A stretch of DNA of 64,000 nucleotides, taken from Flammulina velutipes. Its lineage: Eukaryota; Basidiomycota; Agaricomycetes; Agaricales; Physalacriaceae. The notes under the pieces were generated by a model. The model worked only from the letters and a program-made list of their open reading frames with translations, was not told the DNA's origin and ran no database searches. The stretch lies in NCBI GenBank assembly GCA_011800155.1, contig CM022368.1:1116001-1180000 (forward strand), in the 5' to 3' direction. How positions within the stretch are numbered: position 1 is the first letter of the stretch; each line of letters starts with the position of its first letter. Below are positions 45,681 to 57,491 of this stretch, piece after piece. Both the position numbers and the translations under genes were made by a program.

Positions 45681-45875
45681 TATATCCTGCAAATCTTTCC
45701 TCAAGTACTATGTATATTCAATTACACACACTGCGACATGCGTATCTCCTTCACGCCACGTCGGCTGCTCGGACCGCGCCATCATTCCAAACACGTAGCC
45801 AAAAGTCACGGCTTTTCCCAGTCCATCGTTTATCCTCTCCGTCCCGCAGCCGTCACTGGCCTCTTCGCTGTAGCC

Positions 45876-48461
45876 ATGCCTACAGCATATCCACTCCCTA
45901 CAAATCTCTCACCGACGACGGTCAACAACACAGCGTCGCTTATTCGTATTGTAGCCCTTGCCTTGATATCTGGAGCTGCCATTGCGTCGCGTCTATTTGC
46001 TGTCATTAATTTTGAGAGTATCATTCATGAATTGTGAGTGCCTACAAGGACTTTGCATTAGCAGCGTTAATCCTTCTAACAGTGACCCATGGTTCAACTA
46101 GTGAGTATGTGATGTGTATGGCTGGACGTGATGCTAATGAAGGATGAATAGTCGGGCAACAAGAGTATTAGCATCCCAAGGATTCTATGTGCGTCTCTGA
46201 GAGACCTTCCATCGTTGTTGACTGACTCTTCTGCAGGAATTCTGGAACTGGTTTGACCCTACAGCTTGGTACCCTCTAGGTCGCGTCGTTGGCGGTACCG
46301 TCTACCCAGGCTTGATGGTCACTAGCGGCGTCATCTACAACATCCTACATGCACTCAACCTTCCCGTCGACATTCGTAACATCTGTGTTCTCCTCGCTCC
46401 CGGCTTCAGCGCATTCACAGCTTGGGCCACGTACATGTACGTCCCGATTTTCTCGTGTACACCTCATCCTCATCTTTGTTAGGTTCACAAAGGAAATGAA
46501 AGACGCCAGTGCTGGTCTACTTGCCGCCGCTTTCATTGGTATCGTACCAGGATACATCTCGCGTTCAGTCGCCGGATCCTACGACAACGAAGCCATCGCC
46601 ATCTTCCTCCTCATGTTTACCTTCTTCACGTGGATCAGAGCTCTTAAACAAGGAAGCGCGTTGTACGGCACCATCACTGCTCTATTCTACTTCTACATGG
46701 TCGCTGCTTGGGGTGGATATGCCTTCATTACGAACATGATTCCTGTTCATTCCCTAGTGCTCATACTCATGGGACGTTACAGCAGCCGCCTCTATGTCGC
46801 ATACTCCTCTTGGTATGCCATTGGCACGCTCGCTAGTATGCAGGTTCCGTTCGTCGGCTTCCAGCCCGTCCGCACTTCCGAACATATGGGAGCTCTTGGC
46901 GTCTTTGGGCTTCTCCAAATTGTGGCATTTGCGCAATTAGCGCGCTCACACATGTCCTCGAAGCAATTCCAGGATCTCCTTTTCTACTCTGTCGTCACAT
47001 TGGGTATTGTTGGAACCCTCGGCTTCGTTGGTTTAACCTACAAAGGATGGATCGCACCATGGACTGGTCGTTTCTATTCTTTGTGGGATACTGGCTATGC
47101 GAAGAAGTATATTCCCATCATCGCATCGGTATCTGAGCATCAGCCTACAGCGTGGCCGTCGTTCTTCATGGATCTCCAATTTCTCATTTTCCTCTTCCCA
47201 GCCGGTGTCATCCTGTGCTTCCGAGAGCTGCGCGATGAACACGTCTTCGTTATCATCTATGCCGCCGTTGCCAGCTACTTCGCTGGTGTGATGGTTCGCC
47301 TCATGCTCACCCTCACTCCTGTCGTTTGTGTGTCGGCCGCTGTGGCCTTTTCGACTATGCTCGATACCTACATTGACCCTACGGAACCTGACGAGGAGGA
47401 AGCACCCGCTGCAAGCAAGTCAACGACTTCGAACGCACTGGATGATGTCGTTAAAGCCACGAAGAAGACTGGGAAGAAGGGCGTTTTTGGATTGGACACG
47501 CGTATGATCGTTATTTTCAACGCGTTTGGAATGTTGGCGTTCTTTGTCTTCCACTGTACTTGGGTGACTTCCAGCGCCTACTCATCGCCATCAGTGGTCT
47601 TAGCTTCTCAAAACCCCGACGGCAGTCAACACATCATCGACGACTTCCGTGAAGCATATTACTGGTTGAGGCAAAACACTCCGGAGACGTCTGTTGTGAT
47701 GAGCTGGTGGGATTATGGCTATCAAATTGCAGGTATGGCGGATCGCCCAACCTTGGTTGATAACAATACCTGGAATAACAGTCAGTCGTCTGCTATTTTT
47801 CTTGACCTTGACTCACATATTATCAATAGCCCATATTGCCACTGTCGGAAAGGCCATGGCTAGCTCCGAAGAGGTCGCTTACCCCATCCTCCGCAAGCAT
47901 GATGTGGAGTACATTCTTGTCATCTTCGGAGGGCTCATTGGGTACTCGGGGGATGATATCAACAAATTCTTATGGATGGTCCGAATTTCGCAAGGAGTTT
48001 GGCCAGATGAGATACAGGAACCCAATTACTTCACGCCACAAGGGGAATACAGAATTGACGACAGAGCATCAGCTACAATGAAGAACAGTCTCATGTACAA
48101 GATGTCGTATTACCGGTATGTCCTCAATGACCTGACTGAAGTTGTCCTGACTTTTGTTTAGATTCGCGGAACTCTTTGGAGGATCCGGACAAGCTGTAGA
48201 CCGTGTCAGACAGCAACAGGTTCCCAAAATTGGTCCTACCTTGGACTATCTAGGTAAGTCTTCACTTGATGTCGCCATCAATCAATGAGGCCTAACGTGT
48301 TTGCAACAGATGAGGCGTTCACTTCAGAGAACTGGATCGTTAGGATCTATCAAGTGAAAAAAGAGGATCCTCTTGGACGGGACTTGAAAAGCGCCAATGC
48401 ATTCTCAGAGGGGAAGAAAAGGAAAAGGAGCAAGCCTGTATCTAAGCGGAGAGCTTTGTAG
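45876..48461 (+). CDS. STT3: Oligosaccharyltransferase catalytic subunit Stt3
   Basis: Stt3 transfers the lipid-linked glycan to Asn in Asn-X-Ser/Thr sequons in the ER lumen. [18 protein letters not shown] leads into TM1 ([19 protein letters not shown]). The first metal-binding DXD-like motif is in [26 protein letters not shown] is the second. EWWGYAF-type loops and [17 protein letters not shown] (EL5 region) follow, then the hallmark [14 protein letters not shown] with the WWDYG acceptor-binding motif and [19 protein letters not shown] basic tail ([15 protein letters not shown]) ends at 48461. About eight introns in the first and last parts; the central exon is long. Full length. Confidence 0.96.
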
Positions 48462-48582
48462 ATTATGATATGATAGCTTTCCATCCTTTGATGACCCGGG
48501 TAAGTAACAACCCTCTGTGAGACTGTGACTCGAATCCTCGATCAAGCTCGATCACGGCAACAATTCTGTACCAATACTCTCA

Positions 48583-49976
48583 ATGGCACCTAACGCAGCA
48601 GCAGAGCAGCGAATCGTTGAAAACTTGGCATCACGCCTGCGACGACGGTCAGTGAAAGTCAAGTAGAAGGACTCAATCTTACGGGTCTTCAGACAAATCG
48701 TCGGATCGCGTACTTCAGCACTGGAGACCCTGCTCGTAATCCGCCAAGTTGTGGCGAAAGCAAGATTCTCTAATTTCAACCAGCTAGTCGAGATTATACG
48801 AGCTGTAGGTCGGAAGCTTGTAGATGCGCAACCAAAAGGTACGTTGCTGAACATTCTCGTAAACGTTTCTTCATCGCATCACAGAGCATTCTGTTGGCAA
48901 TACTATTCGAAAGGTTCTGCACCATCTAAGGGAGGAATACAATACTGCAACTCGGGGAACAGCTTCTGCGACAACTGGATCGTTCTCGATAGCGAAATTC
49001 GTTCTACAAGGTCAACCTCGCAAACAGTCAACTGTGGCGAAGACAGAGAGCAAGGGAACACTCAAGGAAAATGACCCGGACGATCCTGACTCGTTCGCTC
49101 GCGCGTTGAAGCCCGTACTTATGGAAGCAATACAAGACGCATTCGATGAATTGGAAACAGTGTACGACAATGTAGCCAAAAATGCCAAGGATCATATCCA
49201 TTCAGAGTTTGTAACATCGTCCTTCAAACTGTTCAATAACTCAATTCTACTGATAGTGAAATTATCCTGACCCTTGGCGCGTCAAAAACAGTAGAAACTT
49301 TCCTCAAAACTGCAGCACATTATCGCAAATACACTGTAATAGTCGCCGAAACAGCTCCTTCGTTCGTGGCTTCTCTCTTAGTGCACTTCCAAACTCTGAT
49401 GTAATATTAGCTTTGGCGGACGCGATCTGGCAGCATCTCTCTCTTCCTCGGGCATCTCTACCTTCCTTGTCCCCGATTCTTCGATATACGCCCTCATGTC
49501 ACGAGTAAATAAAGTCATACTAGGCGCCCACGCTATCCTTGCGAACGGCGGCATGTTCGCAACGTCGGGGACGATGATAGCCGCGTCGGCTGCTCGTGCA
49601 CACAGCACACCAGTCGTCGTATGCGCTGGACAGTTCAAGGTAACTCCTCTTTGGAACGTATATCATGAATATGGCGCACTCGACTTTAGCGACCCCAGCA
49701 AAGTGCTCGGGTTTGAAGAAGGGGATTTGGTGGACAAGGTGGATGTTGTCAACCCATATTATGATTATGTTCCTCCAGAACTAGTCGATGCATATATCAC
49801 AAATGAGTGAGTCGCTCTGTGTTTGCTCAAAACTGTAGCTAATGAGTTATCAAGTGGTGACCATCCACCATCTTCCATCTACCGGTCAGTTTATTGCGAG
49901 ACATTTGAATGCAGGCTTATTCATTCTATTCAGGCTGCTCAAGGAGACTTACGACGACGAGGATACAAAGTTATAG
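48583..49976 (+). CDS. GCD7: Translation initiation factor eIF2B beta subunit
   Basis: eIF2B is the guanine-nucleotide exchange factor for eIF2; the beta subunit is part of the regulatory core that senses eIF2 phosphorylation. Blocks in order: SALETLLVIRQVVAKARFS, EHSVGNTIRKVLHHLREEY, SEIILTLGASKTVETFLKTA, VIVAETAPSF, STFLVPDSSIYALMSRVNKV, HAILANGGMFATSGT, TPVVVCAGQFKVTPLW, and the C-terminus DVVNPYYDYVPPELVDAYIT with YDDEDTKL. All are typical of the eIF2B alpha/beta/delta Rossmann domain. About six short introns. Confidence 0.94.
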
Positions 49977-50193
49977 AATTAATATTACTCAAATTACATA
50001 ACGAATTGCGATTCAAATTCGTGACATCTCAGAACTGTAAAACAATCGAGCAACCGCCTGTGAAGGACTGAGGACTGAAAAACACATGCCTATGGATTTG
50101 CGAGGTGTTATCGATCAATCCTTCGCGAACTGACGTCGGGCAATGCGTCAGTCATCATCTGAACTAGGGGAATAGTTGAATTTCCCATTTATA

Positions 50194-51634
50194 TTAATAG
50201 AAATGTATGCTGAGAGGCTCCTTCGCGTAGACCAAACGGCGATGTACGATGTTGCTGGAGAACGAGGACCACTGGGAGATGTGAATAAAGATGAAAATGC
50301 AATAAGGCCTGGATAGTAAAGGACGTACACCATTGCCGATGAAGATTCCAGCTAGCCGCGCAATTTCCATATCAACAACCATAGCCACTTCCTGCTCTTC
50401 AACATTTTCCAGCCGTATATCCTGGCTCGTTATCACGGTCTTCTTACCGTCCACCCTAAGCTCTGTAGTGAGTTCGTCCAACCATCCACCTTTCTCGTTG
50501 GTCAATAGATACAAAGTGTCAATGGTTACACTGTCGTGCTGCTGCTCAACTTCCCGTACCCTCTGCGCTATTTCTTTCACGGTTGGAGAGCACCGCCGGC
50601 GATAGAGTTCCAGCCTCTCACTCTCATCCTCGGGGACAGATAACCGATCAGGAAGATTCTCGAGCTGATTCCACCCATTAAATCGGGAGCTGAATGTACC
50701 GTAGTGTCGACATGCAGACTCGAAATCTCCTCGTCGGAGATGAAGTGCAAGCACACGATCGAAAGGGGATGAACCGGCATGCAAGAATGGCCGGGGACCT
50801 CGTGGTATGAACGAGTAAACGTTCCTATCGACGACGGCCTTTACGATGTGAGATGCGCCCAGAAGTCGGGATACGGGTGATGCAGAAAAGCTCTTCCAGA
50901 GAGACAGAACACGGGGGTCCCCCCAAAGCCACACATCGAATAGCTGTGGGAAATTGTCCTCGGGGTTCGCCACGACGTCGATACAGCGATCTGACTTTCC
51001 ACGTAGGAAGTGGACATATCCATTGAGCATGTCTTCCCCCTGGCTCCAGCTTAACCCAGACTTCATGTCACTGGAATTCACATAGAGTCGTTCGGACGGC
51101 GGGCACACAGTATCGAACCATTGGGACGATATTGAACGAGGCGTGTCGTCGCCTGCCTCCCACTGTCCGCCAGCCGTGGGTCCAGAAATTAACGCGTTCA
51201 GAGGCGTACGAGGTGGCCATTGCTGGGCTCGTGTCCGACCAAAAGGATAATGTTGGTCTGCCCACACATAATCGGGGAAAACGAACCCTCTGCCCGATTC
51301 ATGTGCCAGATGGGCGTTCATGAGCCTAAGGGCGAGAAATCAGGAAATTTATTTTCAAAAATCAAGTTAGTTCTTACAGTTCAGAGAGGTAATTGTTCAA
51401 TCCTATGCACTGGGACTGTACGAGGAACCGTACATATCGCCCTCCAGAACCTTCCGGTAATGGAAGGGCAAGGCTGTGTTGAGGAAGATCGCGTTCCCAT
51501 GATTGAAGCCATTCCCAGGAAGGTCCTTTTGTGAGCCTTCTCGTCCTATGGAAATGATACAAACCGAGGGTGCAGGCACAGACGACTGCGAATGCCAGGA
51601 GTTGGCGGCGAGTGAGGGAGACGGCAAGACGCAT
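50194..51634 (-). CDS. GDP-fucose protein O-fucosyltransferase-like type II membrane protein
   Basis: A short cytosolic head and one transmembrane anchor (RRQLLAFAVVCACTLGLYHF) indicate Golgi/ER type II topology. The donor-binding motif is ALHLRRGDFESACRHYG (HxRxGD). Early block YVRFLVQSQCIGLNNYLSEL and FPDYVWADQHYPFG, later SVTIDTLYLLTNE, and the ending MEIARLAGIFIGNGWSSFSS-type, restored across the last intron (near 50265-50330), match the GT65/68-like O-fucosyltransferase fold found in many agaricomycetes. Fungal substrates are unknown; the acceptor may be secreted protein. Confidence 0.78.
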
Positions 51635-52272
51635 GGCGAGAGAAAAGATCTAAGATTTTTGCACGTACTACATTCACTTAAAAGCAGCCCCCTGAAAGTG
51701 TGAAACGTACGTACTTTATGATGATAATGCGCAGCTGAAGTCTGGAGCCCTTTAGCATTCTTTCATTCACTCGATGGATGTTTACCACCGGAGACTTCCA
51801 GCACAGCAAGAAATTCGCTCCTATAGGTGGACCGGTATCAAGGCTAAGTCGAAAACTACCCAGTGTGGTCACAGTCGAGCAAGTTACAAGTCTCCAGTCG
51901 TTCAAGTACTCTTGCCAAGCGGCCAAGTTGAGTTTTCGCAGGGTTAGCCTGCCGGATTTCCGAGTGTCCATCGAAAGCACCGAGGCAATACCAATTTGAA
52001 TCTATGCAATGAATCATCTATGAGGCTGGTACGCCGTATTAGCTGATAGTTACCCGCCACTCCGATACGCAGGCTTCTCGTAGCCGCCAAGATGCCCGCA
52101 AATTCACATAGAAGAACGAAAACGATGCACAGGTTGGATGATAAGAGATCTAATTCTCCGGCATACGTGTCGACAAAAGAGGCCCTGCCAGGACGCGGCG
52201 TTCTCATTCCTATGATGATGGAGAAGTCAACCTTCGTAGTACGCCCGGCAGCCCGACCATTCACACTTACAA
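51635..52272. other. Intergenic region between O-FucT-like and F-box genes
   Basis: Upstream region of the transferase gene and 3' flank of the F-box gene. Open frames on both strands lack conserved features. No gene seen. Confidence 0.4.
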
Positions 52273-53805
52273 TCACGCATCGAACCATGCTGGTCCTTCC
52301 CAATAGTTCCACCGATAGTCGTATGGTTGCGGTGTTTTGAGACCTTGAGATACCAAAGTCGCTAGCAAGTTCTTCATCGTCTCCTGCACCGTGTCATTTT
52401 TCGAGTCGATCCGAACCTTCTCCATCCTGGCCACATTCCACTGCTCCGCCAAAGTGGGATCCCGACGTGATGCCACCATTTCTACCAACACTGTTTCCCA
52501 ATTTTCTTCTTCTGCGATGTCGTCCCGTGTCGTCACGGTGAGGAACTTCAAGCGAGGTAGAAGACCAGGATTAGAAGCGGTTCGCTTGAGCGCTACGAAG
52601 ACGGAGGTACTAATGTTGATGTCCATGGTCGTCAGAGAGTGCTGGTTAGAGAGAACATCTGAAAGAAATAGAGGAGACTCGTAAACAGATGGTTCCACGA
52701 CAACCAATGTTTCTAGTCTGCAATCTGAACGATCGAGGAAAGCGCACACAGAGCCGATGGATCTTTCACCATCGGCAGGTAGATCGGAGTCGCACGCGAG
52801 GATGAGGAGGGCCTCAAGTCGAGGAATAGTAAGGGCACCAAGGAGCTCCGGGTGGTCAACACGCAGAATCCGTATAGTGTTGTTAACGAGTGGTTGCTCT
52901 ACTTCAGGCAACGCCCCAATGGTATGCAGATGCCATTCCTCTAGTGTCGGGCAAGTTTCCAAACAATGAAAGTCTTCAACGTCGATGATAGCGGCTGATA
53001 AATGTGTGGCCTGCAAGGGCAACTGTCGGGTGCCGAAAGAATACCTCGGGATATCCAATCGTAAGAGCATAGGCGCTTCGACGAATGTCTCTGTGGGCCA
53101 AGTCCTGGAGTCCATCTGACCTTGTACGTACACATATATTTCCCGTAACTGAGGGATTAGATGGCTGGAAATGCCACGAAATAATCGCTGGACGTGTGTT
53201 TCTGGTGCGCGAATCTCCAGCACACTCCAGCGCTTGGATTCTTTAGTAATGAGGTCGATAAACTGATTGAGGTAATCAGGCGGTTGGAGTAAAAGGCATT
53301 CTATGCCAACGAACAAGGGTGCGGATTTCGAGTAAGCCAGGTGCTGCTGGGCTATCTGGAGAAAGATTCGACCCGAGTCCTTGGTCTCACATGGGAATAT
53401 GACGGTCGACCAAAGGGAAGGTGACCTCGTGATAATTTCCCGCCACAGTCCGCACACCTTTTGGAGAGACCAACGTGGACCATCTGGGAGCAAGCATGAA
53501 TCCTCCTCCTGTGGGGGTAAACACCAGGAGAAAATGTGCACCATGATGTCGCGAGGTAACTTCAGGAAGGGAGAATAGACAGAACGGTGGGATTGTAATT
53601 CGGCAACCCTTGTTTCCCGAGTCCTTTGAAGGTGGTCCAGAACGAGCGTCAATGAATGGATATCTTTATCGATGCATTGCAACTGCGACTCTAGATATGA
53701 GATATTCGGTCGGATCCAAGAAGAGTCTTCGGGTAGAAGAGGGCGGCGTTGACGATTTATCTGGAATGCAAGGAGGAGATGATCCTCTGTGGGTGCGAAT
53801 GACAT
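52273..53805 (-). CDS. F-box protein with N-terminal coiled coil
   Basis: Single-exon frame. The start MSFAPTEDHLLLAFQ at 53805 is preferred over 53958 because it begins the usual family layout: short N-terminus, a helix (ISYLESQLQCIDKDIHSLTL ... VLDHLQRTRETRV), then the F-box LKLPRDIMVHIFSWCLPP and VCGLWREIITRSPSLW. The remainder is a leucine-rich-like region (LRILRVDHPELLGALTIPRL). This architecture belongs to a very large agaricomycete family. Targets unknown. No introns, unlike the two other F-box genes in the window. Confidence 0.78.
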   Translation of the reverse strand: MSFAPTEDHLLLAFQINRQRRPLLPEDSSWIRPNISYLESQLQCIDKDIHSLTLVLDHLQRTRETRVAELQSHRSVYSPFLKLPRDIMVHIFSWCLPPQEEDSCLLPDGPRWSLQKVCGLWREIITRSPSLWSTVIFPCETKDSGRIFLQIAQQHLAYSKSAPLFVGIECLLLQPPDYLNQFIDLITKESKRWSVLEIRAPETHVQRLFRGISSHLIPQLREIYVYVQGQMDSRTWPTETFVEAPMLLRLDIPRYSFGTRQLPLQATHLSAAIIDVEDFHCLETCPTLEEWHLHTIGALPEVEQPLVNNTIRILRVDHPELLGALTIPRLEALLILACDSDLPADGERSIGSVCAFLDRSDCRLETLVVVEPSVYESPLFLSDVLSNQHSLTTMDINISTSVFVALKRTASNPGLLPRLKFLTVTTRDDIAEEENWETVLVEMVASRRDPTLAEQWNVARMEKVRIDSKNDTVQETMKNLLATLVSQGLKTPQPYDYRWNYWEGPAWFDA

Positions 53806-54085
53806 AGCTGGGGATATTAAGCCGGGAAAAGCTTCACTGAAAGAAATTGTATGAGATACTAACCTTTCGCTTTCACGTCCACTGAGTAGAAATGTGGCAA
53901 GTAACAAGGTGGTGATTGGACGAAACAGAGTAGCCGGCATTTCAATCGGCAATTGCATGTTGACCTTTGTCGATCACTACGCGCTCGATTCATGAACGAC
54001 TTTTAACGCTTTATGACCATTCAGGGTGAAGATTACTACCCATATCTTGCATTCATCGTCTCATTGTCACCAGAACTTATCACAA

Positions 54086-55506
54086 ATGGGTCAGAATCCT
54101 TCCAAAAGATATCAGGATAGTGGATACTATCCACCTTTGCCATACCAAACGCGCCAAATGCTACCTCCCCAAGCAACGTTCCCGACACACTTTCAGCCTC
54201 CATTCATGCCATCGTATCCTCAGCCCGCACCGCAATATTACCCCAATCCATTCCCGTCTTATCCTGTCATGGTAGGACGAGAACCGTCGAGACATAGGCG
54301 GAGGAAATCCAGAAGACACTCTTCACGGCGTTACAGTATGCATTTATCTTGTTGGGAAGCCATACTAGCTCATAATACTTGTAGGACGAGATTCTTCGAC
54401 CCCACCTCGTGCGCACCCTCGTTTCTTCATTTTCACTCTTCCTGATTCAATTTATAGCATCCCGTCCGCCGACAGGAATGGATTATCGCTCCTCCGATCA
54501 CGCCCCCAGTTCCAATCGCCACAACTCTATGCCAGTTATACCAAGCATGAGTCATAGCCGCAACCATTCCTCTCATCCAGATACCCATTTAACTCGTTCT
54601 TCTAACATTGGAATTACGTACAACGACAATCCCCTTCCTACTCCTCCTCGCGATATCTACGAGCTGACCCCCCACCGTGACGTCCTCAGTCTCCCCGAGA
54701 CTGCAGCAATCTTCACTGGGATGCTGAATGATCGGTTGGTCGAACAGTCCAAGCCGCGGGGACTAAAAGGCCTTTTTCGATCTAAACACAAGAAGGATAA
54801 AACAAGATACGTGCCGGTAGCATTCACAGCGAATGGCGAAACGGCCGCCACCGGATATGGCCAGCTCATGCAAGCAGCCGGTCCCCACGACGCGAACCAG
54901 TCAAATGTTGGGCATGCATCTTTTCAACGTGCAGGATCATCTCACGGCGGACATGTAACCATGCCAGAGGCAACTCCAATGCCACAACCTGCCGTTATAC
55001 CTCCTCCTGGAAACTTCACCCCAGGCCCTCCTCCTAGTACCATGCCTTCTAATGAACCAGTAATCGTTGGCCCGAGCCGTCTGGAAACTATGGGGCTAGG
55101 GCTAACGTCGCAGCATCGAGTCGAATTTGACCATCACATCTTTCCAACTGCATACCATCTCTATGAGGCACTCAAGTTCTACCCTCATGATTTGCCCAAA
55201 TTCGAGGACATCCGGCGTATCGTGGAACCCGCCAACATCGCTGCATATGTATATGACAATCAAGATTACCAGCTACCGAACTGGGCCGACGTTTTCGAGC
55301 GCAAGTTAGACGAGACCTTGTATCTCAAGTTTTCGCAACATCCAAATCTTCTCCACCAGTTGCTGGAGACTGGCGAACGCACTATCATCCATGAGGATAC
55401 GCAACCGCGATCGTTCTGGGGGGTGGACGCGTCAGGTCAGGGAGAAAATCATATGGGCCAGGCGCTGATGCGGGTGCGGGATCGCTTCAAGAACGAGTCT
55501 CGTTGA
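54086..55506 (+). CDS. NADAR-domain protein, probably N-myristoylated
   Basis: MGQNPSKRY fits the N-myristoylation signal (Gly2, Ser6, basic after). A Pro/Tyr-rich segment (PPLPYQTRQMLPPQ) and a strongly basic patch (RHRRRKSRRHSSRR) follow. After two introns (near 54340-54385 and 54405-54457) comes a disordered region, then the NADAR domain: EFDHHIFPTAYHLYEALKF, PANIAAYVYDNQDYQLPNW, ETLYLKFSQHPNLLHQLL, RSFWGVDASGQGENHMGQAL. The Phe-Tyr, Glu-Ala and Trp-Gly-Asp-type residues of the fold are present. NADAR enzymes hydrolyse N-glycosidic bonds, including in riboflavin intermediates and in guanine ADP-ribosylation; the actual substrate here is not known. The membrane-anchored basic N-terminus is unusual. 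Confidence 0.84.
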
Positions 55507-55993
55507 GTGTGGCATATTACTTCTCTCTCTTCGCCGAGTCTGGCGATACATGTATATGCTTTTCATCCATACTTTTTCTACGCTAGATTATGTATATCGC
55601 TTGCACAGGCTCTTAAAGCACGTTTATCTCATTTGGTAATGACTGGATGGTGGCCTTCGAGCATGTTGTAGAGTTCAATAGAGCACTGAATTTCAAGTTA
55701 TGGCCCATGGGGTACATATGTAGCGTACTTAGCCGAAGTAAGAAATTGAAACTCCGCTGATCCTGCATTCTCGTCCTTCTCCTTTTTCTTGCAAAGGTCC
55801 ACCATTCCTCCTAATCAGCCCTTCCTGTCCCATTAACTCTCTTCCAGCTAACCGAGAGTCTCCTGCGGGCTCTTCCTTCGTTGTATCCACGTTCAAAATC
55901 GTTTATCCTCCAATATGAACGCCCGTCCTCACAAGGTCGATCTCCTGTTTGCTCCTAGCTCTTTTCGACTGAAGCAAAGCCCAATAGCAATCC
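55507..55993. other. Intergenic region before first G-gamma gene
   Basis: 3' flank of the NADAR gene and upstream region of the G-gamma gene. No gene seen. Confidence 0.45.
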
Positions 55994-56323
55994 ATGTCAG
56001 AACTGAAGCTGCGCCGGCTCACAGAGCACAACCAGCGGCTAAGGGAGGATCTGGCTAGGCCTCGGGTGAGGGTGAGCGAAGCGAGCACAAGGTATGTAGC
56101 AACCTGACTCCTTTCACTTCGATAACTAATGCGCTGCTCTACTAGCTTGATACGTTACTGCAGGGCTACCAAAGACCATCTCGTACGCCTTGAACCGCCA
56201 TATCTGTCATTTATCTATCGCATACTGACTAGCGCCCAGGTACCTTCTGTCTGGGGTCCAGTCGGCAAAGGCGAAGACCCCTACGCTCCTCCAGCACAAG
56301 GTTGCAACTGTGTTGTCATGTAA
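55994..56323 (+). CDS. G-protein gamma subunit, CaaX box CVVM
   Basis: Heterotrimeric G-protein gamma subunits bind G-beta and anchor it to membrane via prenylation; in basidiomycetes they act in pheromone and nutrient sensing. [20 protein letters not shown] and [11 protein letters not shown] form the GGL helix. Two introns (after 56091 and 56183) keep the frame through [10 protein letters not shown] and [15 protein letters not shown]. The end is CNCVVM: a CaaX box plus a nearby Cys for palmitoylation. Tandem with the second copy downstream. Confidence 0.92.
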
Positions 56324-56985
56324 CGACACCTCGCTCGCTATTCACCCACCCGGATTTTCTTTTTCTTGCTCGGAGGGACGTCTCCCCTCACGGTTGGTCG
56401 GAATTGTATCAGGAGTCGCCTCGGTAGACCTCATATCGGATTATTGCAGTATCTCGTTCGAATCACACACTCGTTTATCCCCAACGTGTCGACATCCTTC
56501 TCCTTGGGCTGAACTTCTTCCTCCTCCTCCAGGTTACCCTATACGTTATTCGTTATTCATTCGTCTTGCTACTGCTTTCTCCTCCCTTTATTCTATGCAG
56601 TCGTTGCTTTACCTACAGTATAACCAATGACCTTTTACCCCCAATGTTTCAACTTACTGTCTCTTTATACTATACGCTGTCTACTGGTCAGTGATGCTAT
56701 CGTTATGGCCCACACTGTCCATACGGTACCATGCGCCCAGCTGTCATGTGTTGAATGTTGCGTATCCCCATTCAAGTGATCTATGCACGTCCATCTCTGA
56801 TGACGACGCTCAACAACCTTCAACAACTGGCAATTCACAGCATTGCAGAGTTACCTTCCCACCCTCATTTTGAAAAGCCTTCAGCGCTCAATCCGCTCCT
56901 CCTCCAGCGTACGCTGACAATTGGCGTATCCTGAACCATCAGTCTATCCTTGTTGTCTTTCAGGCGCCCAAAACCATCGATCACG
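56324..56985. other. Intergenic region between the two G-gamma genes
   Basis: Pyrimidine-rich, no gene recognised. It separates the tandem copies and shares no obvious long repeat with their flanks. Confidence 0.45.
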
Positions 56986-57340
56986 ATGAGTTCTCGTACC
57001 GGACGTCAGTCAATGTCGGAGCTCAAGCTTCGTCGCCTCATCGAGCACAACCAGCGGCTCAGAGAAGATCTTGCACGTCCAAGAGTGAAGATCAGCGAAG
57101 CTAGCGCAAGGTGTGTGTCATGTCTCTCCGTTCACCAGGACGTAACGCTGAAGCACGTTGATAGTCTCATCAACTATTGCAAAAACACCAAAGACCATCT
57201 CGTTAGTCCTGCGCTTGTCAATTTCGACTACTAAACGGTACAATGTCTAACAGGTTCCTTCCGTCTGGGGACCAGTCGGCCGTGCGGAAGACCCCTACGG
57301 GCACAAAGGAGGAGACTGCCAATGTTGTTCCGTACAGTGA
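56986..57340 (+). CDS. G-protein gamma subunit paralogue, CaaX box CSVQ
   Basis: This copy has a 9-residue extension (MSSRTGRQS) before the shared [20 protein letters not shown]; an internal Met at 57013 aligns with the start of the first copy. [12 protein letters not shown], then an intron, [12 protein letters not shown], a second intron (to 57252) and [15 protein letters not shown] follow. Intron positions match those of the upstream copy, supporting tandem duplication. The tail is CQCCSVQ, so the CaaX box differs (CSVQ against CVVM), and three cysteines are available for lipidation. Confidence 0.9.
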
Positions 57341-57491
57341 CCATGGGAATGCGGCGACCCCACGTCCACTCAATTTCCGAGTTGTACACTGCACCATCTT
57401 TCTACTTGTTATCATGTTGTATTTGCGTTCTGTAAAATTATGTGTCTGTCCTAGGGTGTACTATGTATTATTTCCTTCTGTGCTCGTCTAC

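Noticed and set aside
45738..45875. Earlier in-frame ATG for STT3 at 45738
   Set aside because: Stt3 proteins start a few residues before TM1; the extra Arg/His-rich stretch is unlike the family, so 45876 is preferred.
51678..52312. Overlapping open frames on both strands between the O-FucT-like and F-box genes
   Set aside because: None shows a conserved motif, and both strands are open over the same bases.
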